Shown one piece after another: positions 45,519 through 54,167 of a DNA stretch of 64,000 nt. The position numbers were made by a program, and so were the translations under genes. The DNA comes from Endozoicomonas sp965261315 (GTDB taxonomy: Bacteria > Pseudomonadota > Gammaproteobacteria > Pseudomonadales > Endozoicomonadaceae). Each line of letters opens with the position of its first letter. Positions within the stretch are counted from its first letter, which is position 1. Under the pieces are notes generated by a model. The model ran no database searches and had not been told where the DNA came from. It was given only the letters and a program-made list of their open reading frames with translations. Where the stretch lies: assembly GCA_965261315.1 (NCBI GenBank), contig CBDHDM010000066.1, positions 62,001-126,000 of the forward strand, given 5' to 3'.

Positions 45519-45959
45519 ATGACCGATGCATTCATGCAGGCCGCCATTGCTGAAGCCAAAGCTGGACGTGATGAGGGTGGTATTCCCATCGGCGCTGTCC
45601 TCGTCCATAAAGGCCAGATTATCGGGCGTGGGCATAATCAACGGATCCAGAAGGGCAGTCCCTGTCTGCATGGGGAGATGGCGGCACTGGAAAATGCGGG
45701 CCGGTTGCCGGCTTCTGTGTATCGGGAGTGCACCATGTACACGACGTTGTCACCTTGCTCCATGTGCAGTGGCGCTATGCTGCTCTATGAAATTCCTCAC
45801 GTCGTGGTAGGTGAAAACAAAACCTTCATGGGAGAAGAGGTATTGTTAAAAAGTCGTGGTGTTAACGTGGCCGTGGTGAATGATCCTGAGTGTATTACAT
45901 TAATGGAAGACTTTATTCGTCAGCAGCCAGAATTATGGAATGAGGATATTGGTGTTTGA
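45519..45959 (+). CDS. Fcy1-type cytosine deaminase (nucleoside deaminase family)
   Basis: Zinc deaminase of 146 residues. The catalytic H-A/G-E motif is CLHGEMAALEN and the zinc cysteines are in LSPCSMCSGAML. It is much closer in pattern to the fungal cytosine deaminase Fcy1 than to TadA or guanine deaminase: EGGIPIGAVLV, GRGHNQRIQKGS, ENAGRLPASVYRECTMYTTL, VVGENKTF and the end PELWNEDIG, which parallels the yeast PQDWFEDIG. It probably salvages cytosine to uracil. AAGGAA precedes the ATG. Confidence 0.87.
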   Translation: MTDAFMQAAIAEAKAGRDEGGIPIGAVLVHKGQIIGRGHNQRIQKGSPCLHGEMAALENAGRLPASVYRECTMYTTLSPCSMCSGAMLLYEIPHVVVGENKTFMGEEVLLKSRGVNVAVVNDPECITLMEDFIRQQPELWNEDIGV

Positions 45960-46047
45960 CCGGTGGATGGAGGCTCAAAGCTTTAAAGAAAAAATACCTG
46001 GGATTTGTCCCCTTGCCGTCGATCTGAAGAGATTCTTTGCAAGCTTC

Positions 46048-46073
46048 TTTATAGCTTTGTGCCTTCGTGGTGA
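46048..46073. repeat. 3'-end palindromic repeat, copy G (half)
   Basis: TATAGCTTTGTGCCTTCGTGGTGA abuts the stop codon of the M14 peptidase gene at 46074. It is the right half of the family palindrome. Confidence 0.55.
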
Positions 46074-46991
46074 TTACCGTTTACTGATTACATAGTCGAG
46101 CCCACCAGTAACTGCAGCAACCTGGGCATCATTACACTCGTCATCGGTAACTGTTGGGCTGTCAGGATAGACTTCCGTCGTCGTTCCGTATTTGCAGTTA
46201 GTTACACCACCACAAAGGCCAAGCTTGATCATTGGGTAGTTAATAACACCGTACTGAACCATGGGCGAGTCAATGAGATTGCCTTTTTCATCAGCCGGGG
46301 CGATATGAGTTACTTTGGCTACTGACTCGATAATGGCTGCCTGAAACGCTGGCTGCGGGTTTTCAATATCACCAACAGTGTAAAAGCCATCAGGAATAGT
46401 GCATTCGATAAAACTGACCCCATCCCGTGCGGCAAGTGCTGGGCGGAACTCGGTTTCATCAGTATCCGTGGTTTCGTGCAGGTCAAAATGAACCAGTACT
46501 TCACCCAGTGCTGAAACCAGCTTCATTAAATTCGACGACTCTTCCGCCGGGCTGTCCTTATAGAAAGAACGGTTTGGATCAACCGCATTGGGGTTCCAGC
46601 GGTTAATGGTTTCGTAACCCCAGGGGCTTACGCAGGGCGCGGCAATGAAATTAAAGTCTTTCTGATATTTTTCTGCCTGAGTATCCATAAATTTGATGGC
46701 ACCATGAACACCGCTGGTTTCATAGCCATGTACACCACCAGTAATCAGGACGGTTGGTTTATTGTTATCCCAGTTTTTGCTTTTAATGCAAAGCAGGGGG
46801 TAACGCGCTTCATCGTAAGAAAGTGCGCCATACTGCTGAATATTAAAACGCTGCCCGAGTGCTTCTATTTTTGGAATGACTTCCTGCTGGTATTCACGTT
46901 TGATGGTGGTTTGCTCACGCCAGGTATGGCGCTCTGACTCACCCCATGGTTTGCCGGGCGTTCCGATTGGATATTTAGAATTACGTTGCAT
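46074..46991 (-). CDS. M14-family zinc carboxypeptidase-like protein
   Basis: It has 305 residues. Zinc ligands are expected in the HxxE motif GGVHGYETSGVHGAI and in the later histidine of VHFDLHETTDTDETEF. The segment CVSPWGYETINRWNPNAVDPNRSFY is the substrate-pocket region of the M14 B/D subfamilies and of AspA/AstE relatives. No signal peptide, so likely cytoplasmic. A single gene with a full start MQRNSKYPIGTPGKPWGESE. Substrate unknown. Confidence 0.85.
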   Translation of the reverse strand: MQRNSKYPIGTPGKPWGESERHTWREQTTIKREYQQEVIPKIEALGQRFNIQQYGALSYDEARYPLLCIKSKNWDNNKPTVLITGGVHGYETSGVHGAIKFMDTQAEKYQKDFNFIAAPCVSPWGYETINRWNPNAVDPNRSFYKDSPAEESSNLMKLVSALGEVLVHFDLHETTDTDETEFRPALAARDGVSFIECTIPDGFYTVGDIENPQPAFQAAIIESVAKVTHIAPADEKGNLIDSPMVQYGVINYPMIKLGLCGGVTNCKYGTTTEVYPDSPTVTDDECNDAQVAAVTGGLDYVISKR

Positions 46992-47139
46992 ACGGCTCTA
47001 TCAGGCTGTTGAGATGGACAATGGTCCAGATATAAAGGGAAGCTTTCAGGCTAATTAATGATCCCGATGACATCTTAATGTTCATGAAGCGGGTTCCTCA
47101 AGTTGGTTTTTGGTAGGAAATTCATTTCAAAGGGTAAAG

Positions 47140-47973
47140 TTAGCGCTCTTTTTTCCCTATGGATGAAACGGTATAGGAGCCAAACCAGCCTGATGAAGGG
47201 TTCTCGTAGAAAGCCATAAGCTCTTTGAATAAGGTTTTGTGATGTTCGACGTTATCAAAGAGACCGGATGAGTCCAGTTGTTTCATAGTGAGGCAGGACA
47301 TTTTTGCCATTTGCGATCCTCCTGTGGCCCAGTCGGATTGAATTTGTGCCTGAACATGTTTGAGCCCGGACTTCTGCATCAGGTTGGGGAGTATAGGGCC
47401 AATACTGAAATCCATTGTTTTATTGGCGGCTGCGGCCAGCTTATGGAGATACGCTTTTAACTCATCGCTGACTTCGGGTAAGTGATCGAGGTAGTCCAGG
47501 TCGATAAGGTCCTGGATAAATAAAATACCACCGGCTTTCAGTGCCCTGGTGCATCGGTCTATCAGTGCCTGGTAGTCTGCCCCCATCAAATGGCACAGAA
47601 CGAATCGCATGTAAATCACGTCATATCGTTCTACACCCAAATCATAAGCCAGGACATCGGTATGAATTGTTTTGATGTTGTTTTGTTTTCTGGAAATATC
47701 GGTTAAACACTGGTCATCAATATCCAGAACATCAAGCTGGCCTTCGGGGGCTACTTTGGCAGCGATCCATTCCGCCATGCTGCCATTGCCAGGTCCGATT
47801 TCGAGACAATGATCACCGGGTTTGATAAATTTCAGCCAGGACTGCGTTGTTTGATCACAAGCATTTTGCAGGGCGGTAAGCCGCTCTTTTGCATGCTCCC
47901 AGCGATTGGATAATGCATAGGCGTGTGAGCTGTCCCTGGACGAGGCTGTTGTACTGGCGTGTTCAGCCATCAT
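47140..47973 (-). CDS. Class I SAM-dependent methyltransferase
   Basis: It has 277 residues. SAM motif I is HCLEIGPGNGSMAEWIAAKV, motif II LDVLDIDDQCL, and YDVIYMRFVLCHLMGADYQALI covers the motif-IV/post-IV region. The C-terminal half (PILPNLMQKSGLKHVQAQIQ) resembles UbiE/phenazine-type small-molecule methyltransferases. The substrate cannot be told from sequence. Monocistronic. Confidence 0.85.
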   Translation of the reverse strand: MMAEHASTTASSRDSSHAYALSNRWEHAKERLTALQNACDQTTQSWLKFIKPGDHCLEIGPGNGSMAEWIAAKVAPEGQLDVLDIDDQCLTDISRKQNNIKTIHTDVLAYDLGVERYDVIYMRFVLCHLMGADYQALIDRCTRALKAGGILFIQDLIDLDYLDHLPEVSDELKAYLHKLAAAANKTMDFSIGPILPNLMQKSGLKHVQAQIQSDWATGGSQMAKMSCLTMKQLDSSGLFDNVEHHKTLFKELMAFYENPSSGWFGSYTVSSIGKKER

Positions 47974-48084
47974 TATTCACCATGAATGTGGATTGAGAAC
48001 TCCCCCCTAACTTAAGCATATATAGTGAGATATTTGTTGGGTTATCAGCTTAATGACCACAGTAAACTGGATAAAAGTATTTAG

Positions 48085-48759
48085 ATGAAAAATGAGTGTC
48101 AGCCTCGAAATCCTTCTACTGATGGTGCCTGCAGACAATGTCGACTGCCAGAGCGTGCCTGTATCTGTTCATTGATCCCGAAAGCAGACTCATCTGCCTG
48201 TTTCTGGCTGATTACCCATGATAAGGAGTTTGATAAGCCAACCAATACCGGCAAGTTGATTCAAGCCATGATGCCAGATACCCGGTTATTTAACTGGAGT
48301 CGCACAGCACCTGATGAGCAGCTTGTGTCATTATTGGATGATCCGGCTTATCAGCCAGTACTGCTCTTTCCAGCGGAATACGCAGTTGAAGTACAAAGTG
48401 AAAAACCATGTTGGAGCCGACAGGCGATGGATGGCAGGAAAGTTGCCTTTATTATTATTGATGCGACCTGGCAGCAGGCGAGAAAAATGTATCGGCAGAG
48501 CCCTTATCTGCAAAATCTGGATTTGCTCAGCCTGAAGCCTGAGGAACCTTCCATCTACAGCCTCAGGCGAAATCGTCAGAGTCAGCACCTGTGTACCGCA
48601 GAGGTTGCCGCGCAGGCGCTTGAGCAGTTGGGAGAGCGCCATCACCGGCAATTGCTGGAGGCTGTTGTTCAGGTGTACTGTGACCGATATCTGTGGGCCC
48701 GCAAAGGGCAGAAGCGTGAAGAAGACTCACGGTCGATGCGAATTCTTGAAGGGTGGTAG
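48085..48759 (+). CDS. DTW domain protein (TapT-like tRNA aminocarboxypropyltransferase)
   Basis: It has 224 residues. Zinc-type cysteines in CRQCRLPERACICS, the DTW-like motif IIDATWQQARKMYRQSPYL and the SxxR motif SLRRNRQSQHLCTAE are those of the DTW family, whose E. coli member TapT (YfiP) makes acp3U47 in tRNA. The place upstream of alaS is not diagnostic. The role is inferred from family. Confidence 0.85.
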   Translation: MKNECQPRNPSTDGACRQCRLPERACICSLIPKADSSACFWLITHDKEFDKPTNTGKLIQAMMPDTRLFNWSRTAPDEQLVSLLDDPAYQPVLLFPAEYAVEVQSEKPCWSRQAMDGRKVAFIIIDATWQQARKMYRQSPYLQNLDLLSLKPEEPSIYSLRRNRQSQHLCTAEVAAQALEQLGERHHRQLLEAVVQVYCDRYLWARKGQKREEDSRSMRILEGW

Positions 48760-48889
48760 AACGTTTTCTGGTAAAAAACAGTATAAAAGCCCTTTATTGG
48801 TACTGTGAAATGATCATTTTTCTCTGCCATTCCTATATAATGCCCGTTTTGCCTTAATTTAGAGATAACTCCCCCGGTGGGAACTGTAT

Positions 48890-51511
48890 ATGAAGACTAA
48901 CGAAATACGTTCTGCTTTTCTGGAATACTTCAGGGAAAATGGTCATGAAGTGGTTGCCAGTAGCTCTCTGGTGCCCCATGACGACCCAACCCTGCTGTTT
49001 ACCAATGCCGGGATGAACCAGTTTAAAGATACTTTCCTGGGTCGTGAACAGCGCGACTACAAGCGGGCAACCACATCACAGAAATGTGTACGTGCCGGGG
49101 GCAAGCATAACGATCTGGACAATGTAGGTTATACGGCCCGGCATCACACCTTTTTTGAAATGCTCGGTAACTTCAGCTTTGGTGATTACTTCAAGAAAGA
49201 TGCGATTCACTTCGCCTGGAACTTCCTGACAGGCACGCTCCAGTTACCGAAGGATCGTCTCTGCGTTACGGTTTATGAGTCTGATGATGAAGCCTACGAC
49301 CTCTGGCTGAACGATATTGGTATTGCTGCAGAAGATATTATCCGCATTGGCGACAACAAAGGTGCGCCTTACGCATCGGATAACTTCTGGCAGATGGGGG
49401 ATACCGGCCCCTGCGGTCCATGCACTGAGATCTTCTTTGATCACGGTGACCATATCTGGGGTGGACGTCCAGGGACTCCGGAAGAAGACGGCGACCGTTT
49501 CATTGAAATCTGGAACATCGTGTTCATGCAATACAATCGTCAGGCCAATGGCGATATGCAGCCACTGCCGAAGCCGTCTGTTGATACCGGTATGGGGCTG
49601 GAGCGTATCGCTGCAGTCATGCAGCATGTGAACAGTAACTATGAAACTGACCTGTTCCAGTCTCTGTTGAACGATACTTCTGTCTTGCTGGGTGGTGTTG
49701 CCACAACCGAAGGATCCCTGCGAGTTATTGCTGACCATATCCGCTCCTGCAGCTTCCTGATCAGCGATGGTGTGATGCCTTCCAATGAAGGTCGTGGTTA
49801 CACCCTGCGTCGGATTATTCGTCGTGCCTGTCGCCATGGACACAAGCTGGGTGCCAACGATGCTTTCTTCTATAAGCTGGTGGGCTCACTGGTTAAGGTG
49901 ATGGGCGAAGCCTACCCGGAGCTGGCGAAGAACCAAACTCAGATTGAGCGGGTTCTTCTGCAGGAAGAAGAGCAATTCACCCGTACCCTGGATAAGGGGA
50001 TGAAACTGCTGGAAGAGAGCATCGCCACCATGAAAGGTGATGTTATTGCGGGCGAAACCCTGTTTACTCTCTACGATACTTACGGCTTTCCGGTTGACCT
50101 GACGGAAGATATTGCCCGTGAGCGTGATCTGAAAGTTGATATCGAAGGTTTTGAAAAAGCGCTGGAAGCTCAGCGTGAGCGCGCCCGTGCCTCCAGCAAG
50201 TTTGGCGTTGATTACAACAACCAGCTGGTGATTGAAGGGGCTACGGCATTTACCGGTTATGACAATACGGCTGGCCAGGCCCGCGTTCATTCCCTGTATG
50301 TGGAAGGTGAGCAGGTTGACTTGATCAGTGAAGGCCAGCAGGCGATGGTCGTTCTGGAGCAGACACCATTCTACGCAGAATCTGGTGGTCAGGTGGGTGA
50401 TACCGGGCTGTTAAATTTTGCCACAGGCTCTTTGCGAGTCGTGGATACCCGTAAGCAGGGTGATCATCACCTGCATATGGTTGAAGTGGTGTCCGGTGAG
50501 CTGCGTCAGGGGGAAGAGGTTTCTGCCGGTGTTGATGCTGAAAAGCGTCATGCCACCTCTTTAAACCACTCCGCAACTCACCTGTTGCACGCCGCACTGA
50601 GGCAGGTGCTGGGTGATCATGTGACTCAGAAGGGTTCCCTTGTTAACCCAGAACGTCTGCGTTTTGACTTCTCTCACCTGGAAGCCGTCAAGCCGGAAGA
50701 GTTAAAAGCTATTGAAAAGCTGGTGAATGAACAAATTCGTGCCAACACACCGGTTCAGACCGAACTGATGGATATGGATGCGGCTAAAGAAAGCGGGGCC
50801 ATGGCCCTGTTCGGTGAGAAGTATGCCGATGAAGTGCGTGTACTCACCATGGGTACGAACAACTTCTCCATTGAACTGTGTGGTGGTATCCACGCGAGCC
50901 GAACGGGTGACATCGGTTCTTTCCGTATTGTTGCTGAAAGTGGCATTGCTGCCGGTGTACGCCGTATCGAAGCCGTGACCGGAGCAGGTGCTGAATCCTT
51001 TGTTCAATCACGCTTTGCTGAACTGAGCAACGCATGTCGCATGCTGAAGGCCAAGCCTGAAAGTCTTGAAGCCAAGTTGCAGGCTCTGGTTGATCAGAGC
51101 CGGAGTCTCGAAAAAGAGAGGCAGCAGCTGAAGCAGAAGCTGGCCAGTGCTGGTAGCTCTGACCTGGTTTCCCAGGCGGTCGAGGTTAATGGTGTTAAAC
51201 TGCTGGCTGCTGAGCTGGAAGGCATTGATCCAAAGTCCCTGAGGGATATGGTGGATCAGCTGAAGAACAAACTGGGCTCCGGTATTGTTTTCCTGGCCAC
51301 TAAAGCGGATGGCAAGGTGCCTCTGGCTGCCGGTGTAACCAAGGACCTGACAGGCAGGGTCAAGGCGGGTGATCTGCTGAAGATGGTGGCTGAACAGCTG
51401 GGTGGTAAAGGCGGTGGTCGTCCGGATTTTGCCCAGGGTGGAGGCTCTCAGCCGGAAAATCTTGAAAAAGCACTGTCGTCTATTGAAGGGTGGCTGGAAG
51501 GTCATTGGTAA
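48890..51511 (+). CDS. alaS: Alanyl-tRNA synthetase
   Basis: Charges tRNA-Ala. It has 873 residues, normal. The class II catalytic core starts EIRSAFLEYFRENGHEVVAS; motif 1 and 2 words LFTNAGMNQFKDTFLG and CVRAGGKHNDLDNVGYTARH are intact. The editing-domain zinc ligands are in NHSATHLLHAALR and CGGIHASRTGDIG, and the C-Ala domain ends GKGGGRPDFAQGGG. It has a terminator and is followed by lysC and csrA, the usual pseudomonad order. Confidence 0.98.
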   Translation: MKTNEIRSAFLEYFRENGHEVVASSSLVPHDDPTLLFTNAGMNQFKDTFLGREQRDYKRATTSQKCVRAGGKHNDLDNVGYTARHHTFFEMLGNFSFGDYFKKDAIHFAWNFLTGTLQLPKDRLCVTVYESDDEAYDLWLNDIGIAAEDIIRIGDNKGAPYASDNFWQMGDTGPCGPCTEIFFDHGDHIWGGRPGTPEEDGDRFIEIWNIVFMQYNRQANGDMQPLPKPSVDTGMGLERIAAVMQHVNSNYETDLFQSLLNDTSVLLGGVATTEGSLRVIADHIRSCSFLISDGVMPSNEGRGYTLRRIIRRACRHGHKLGANDAFFYKLVGSLVKVMGEAYPELAKNQTQIERVLLQEEEQFTRTLDKGMKLLEESIATMKGDVIAGETLFTLYDTYGFPVDLTEDIARERDLKVDIEGFEKALEAQRERARASSKFGVDYNNQLVIEGATAFTGYDNTAGQARVHSLYVEGEQVDLISEGQQAMVVLEQTPFYAESGGQVGDTGLLNFATGSLRVVDTRKQGDHHLHMVEVVSGELRQGEEVSAGVDAEKRHATSLNHSATHLLHAALRQVLGDHVTQKGSLVNPERLRFDFSHLEAVKPEELKAIEKLVNEQIRANTPVQTELMDMDAAKESGAMALFGEKYADEVRVLTMGTNNFSIELCGGIHASRTGDIGSFRIVAESGIAAGVRRIEAVTGAGAESFVQSRFAELSNACRMLKAKPESLEAKLQALVDQSRSLEKERQQLKQKLASAGSSDLVSQAVEVNGVKLLAAELEGIDPKSLRDMVDQLKNKLGSGIVFLATKADGKVPLAAGVTKDLTGRVKAGDLLKMVAEQLGGKGGGRPDFAQGGGSQPENLEKALSSIEGWLEGHW

Positions 51512-51553
51512 GCAGTACGATCAGCGTTGTCAGCTATTCTGACAAGCAAGTGT

Positions 51554-51590
51554 AAAAACGGGTTGTTCCTCAAGGAACAGCCCGTTTTTT
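51554..51590 (+). terminator. Rho-independent terminator of alaS
   Basis: AACGGGTTGTTCC, loop TCAA, GGAACAGCCCGTTTTTT: a long stem with one G-U pair then a T-run, about 40 bases after the alaS stop. Confidence 0.9.
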
Positions 51591-51798
51591 ATTGCTGTCA
51601 AGCATACAACCCAAAAGCGATTCATGGTACATTCTGCCATCCACTGAATGATAGAGATGGCAGCTTACGCTGTCTGGCTCCTGCCTGAATGTCTTTTGTT
51701 ATAAGAGTATTCTGTAAGATATAGTGGGGCGTTAGCAGGGAGCTGGTACAGGGAAAGCTTAGCTTCTGGTCATGGCTGATTGAAGTAGAACGAATAAA

Positions 51799-53040
51799 AT
51801 GGCGCTAATAGTACAGAAATTTGGCGGCACCTCGGTAGGCACTCCTGAACGTATTCAGGGCGTGGCTGATAAGGTTAAGGGGTTCCGAGAGCAAGGGCAC
51901 GACATCATTGTTGTGGTTTCTGCCATGAGTGGTGAAACCAACCGGCTGGTTGATCTTGCCCATTCAATGCAATCGAAACCCACGCCCAGGGAGATGGATG
52001 TCATACTCTCTACTGGTGAGCAGGTGACGATTGGCCTCCTGAGCATGGCTCTCAATGAGCGGGGTTGCCCAGCTACTTCCTATACCGGCAGTCAGGTAGC
52101 CATTGTTACCGACAATGCCCATACCAAAGCCCGAATCAAGCGAATTGATAGTGAACGCATCTTCAAAGACCTGGAGTTGGGACGTGTTGTCGTGGTTGCT
52201 GGTTTCCAGGGACGTGATGAAGACGGCAATATCACCACGCTTGGGCGCGGTGGTTCTGATACCACGGCGGTAGCACTGGCGGCGGCGCTTAAAGCGGACG
52301 AATGCCAGATCTATACCGATGTTGATGGCGTTTATACCACCGACCCCCGAGTGGTGGAAGGTGCTCGTCGGCTGGATAAGATTACTTTTGAAGAAATGCT
52401 GGAAATGGCCAGCCTGGGCTCCAAGGTTCTGCAGATCAGGGCTGTTGAGTTTGCTGGCAAGTACAACGTTAATCTGAGAGTTCTGCATACCTTCCAGGAT
52501 GGTCCTGGAACACTGATTACACTGGATGAGGGTAGCGCCATGGAGTCACCGGTAGTTTCCGGCATCGCATTCAACCGAGATGAAGCCAAGCTGACGATTA
52601 AGGGCGTACCGGATATTCCCGGCGTGGCATCCAGAATACTGGGGCCGGTCAGTCGTGCCAATATTGAAGTGGATATGATTGTCCAGAACGTTGCTGAAGA
52701 CAAAACCACTGACTTCACATTTACGGTTCATAGGAATGACTATGACCGGGCCACCGTGGTGGTTGAACAGATCGTACAAGAGCTTGAAGCTCGTGAGTAC
52801 GATGGTGATATGAAAATTGCCAAGGTGTCTATTGTGGGGGTTGGCATGCGCTCGCACGCCGGTGTAGCTACTCAGATGTTTGAAGCCCTGGCTGCTGAAG
52901 GAATAAATATTCAGATCATCTCGACGTCTGAAATCAAGGTTTCCGTGATTATTGCTGAAAAGTACCTGGAGCTGGCTGTCCGGGCGCTCCATTCCGCTTT
53001 TGAGCTGGACAGGGAACCAATGGAAGATAATGGGGTCTAA
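51799..53040 (+). CDS. lysC: Aspartate kinase
   Basis: First step of the lysine, threonine and methionine pathway. It has 413 residues. Kinase signature VQKFGGTSVGTPERI, catalytic and aspartate-binding segments GFQGRDEDGNITTLGRGGSD, and two C-terminal ACT domains (VPDIPGVASRILGPVSRANI and VGMRSHAGVATQMFEALAAE) for feedback control. No lysine riboswitch was found in the 200-base leader. Ends about 400 bases before csrA. Confidence 0.96.
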   Translation: MALIVQKFGGTSVGTPERIQGVADKVKGFREQGHDIIVVVSAMSGETNRLVDLAHSMQSKPTPREMDVILSTGEQVTIGLLSMALNERGCPATSYTGSQVAIVTDNAHTKARIKRIDSERIFKDLELGRVVVVAGFQGRDEDGNITTLGRGGSDTTAVALAAALKADECQIYTDVDGVYTTDPRVVEGARRLDKITFEEMLEMASLGSKVLQIRAVEFAGKYNVNLRVLHTFQDGPGTLITLDEGSAMESPVVSGIAFNRDEAKLTIKGVPDIPGVASRILGPVSRANIEVDMIVQNVAEDKTTDFTFTVHRNDYDRATVVVEQIVQELEAREYDGDMKIAKVSIVGVGMRSHAGVATQMFEALAAEGINIQIISTSEIKVSVIIAEKYLELAVRALHSAFELDREPMEDNGV

Positions 53041-53438
53041 AACGTCAATATAATCAAAACCGTGGGCCTCGTGAGGGGCTCCGTTTTCTCTTAAGCCGAA
53101 TGTGCAAGATTGGTAGGGAGCATAGTTATCAAGCCCTCGAATCATTTCCGACAGGTAAAAATACGAATGGAAATCTTGAACTTGGTGACTAGACTGGGTT
53201 TGCTGAATAATTCTTAAGCATGAACGGTAGAGCTGGCATATACTTCAATACTTTAAACTGAGTACTAAAGCAGTTTGAAGGTCAGGCAATTTTAGATCTG
53301 ATAGTGTCTGTACTGGGGCTGGTGTCGTATAATATCACGCGATTAAATTGGGTGATTTCATCAGCTTCTAACCAATGCACCAGCGTGCTCAGAATTGACG
53401 GTTGTTGACTTAACAGAGATGTAAATAAGGAGATTGAA
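53041..53438. other. lysC-csrA intergenic region
   Basis: No gene. An imperfect GGGCCTC/GAGGGGC hairpin followed by TTTT at about 53060-53096 may end lysC. The csrA ribosome site AAGGAG lies at about 53428-53433, seven bases before the ATG. Confidence 0.4.
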
Positions 53439-53705
53439 ATGCTGATTCTGACTCGCCGCGTAGGAGAGACCCTGATGGTAGGGGACGAGGTCACTGTCAC
53501 TGTTCTGGGTGTAAAGGGCAATCAGGTTCGTATCGGTGTCAACGCACCAAAAGAAGTCGCCGTTCATCGGGAAGAGATTTACCAGAGAATTCAAAAAGAG
53601 AAAGAGCACAAGAAAGGCGGAACTGGTCGCTCTTATGAGGAAGATGAAGGTTATGAATCTGGATACGAATCAGAATCAGGATCTGAATCTTACGAATCTT
53701 ACTGA
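53439..53705 (+). CDS. csrA: Carbon storage regulator CsrA with extended acidic tail
   Basis: RNA-binding translational regulator. The 55-residue core MLILTRRVGETLMVGDEV to VAVHREEIYQRIQKEKE is canonical; the key residues Leu 4, Arg 6 and Arg 7 and Arg 44 (in HREEI) are present. The protein is 88 residues instead of the usual 60-65 because of a tail of glutamate, serine, tyrosine and glycine (GYESGYESESGSESYES). The tail is unusual and probably flexible. AAGGAG precedes the ATG. A terminator follows. Confidence 0.95.
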   Translation: MLILTRRVGETLMVGDEVTVTVLGVKGNQVRIGVNAPKEVAVHREEIYQRIQKEKEHKKGGTGRSYEEDEGYESGYESESGSESYESY

Positions 53706-53780
53706 TAATTCTAAAACTGTCGTTTATATCTCTGGTTTGAATTTTTGAACCGTAAATAATCCTTTAAGACAGTTTTTATA

Positions 53781-53808
53781 AAATGCCTGATAATATGTCA
53801 GGCATTTT
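53781..53808 (+). terminator. Rho-independent terminator of csrA
   Basis: AAATGCCTGA, loop TAATATG, TCAGGCATTT then TT: a perfect 10-bp stem about 75 bases after the stop. Confidence 0.85.
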
Positions 53809-54167
53809 CGTTTCTATAAAACCTTGAAATATTTTTATTTCCCATTTTATCTCACTGATAGCTTTAACCTGAGTTCAATATTCATTGCTTGCTTGAGCCG
53901 ACCTAATAAACCCAGGAGTCTTGCAGGTTGATTATTTGCATTTCAGGGAAGTGACGGTTTGAGTTGGGAATATTCTGTACAACCTGATTTATCTTCCGTG
54001 TGAGTTTTTGTTTCACAGTTGACCGGCAATCAGAAGTGCCTTGAGTAGTGCTGTGAAAGGATTGATGTGTAAGCGCCAATTTAACCTGCGTATATTGCCA
54101 TTTTATCCTTAAAATGCTTGTGTAAAGGGTTACTGGCTTATCCTTTGCTCATTGATAGCTCAACTCT
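53809..54167. other. Non-coding stretch between csrA and the repeat-protein gene
   Basis: AT-rich, no supported gene. The minus-strand repeat-protein gene ends at 54168 with no clear terminator in the next 100 bases. Confidence 0.4.

Noticed and set aside
51591..51798. Lysine riboswitch before lysC
   Set aside because: The conserved core words of the L-box are not present; the leader shows no matching junction.
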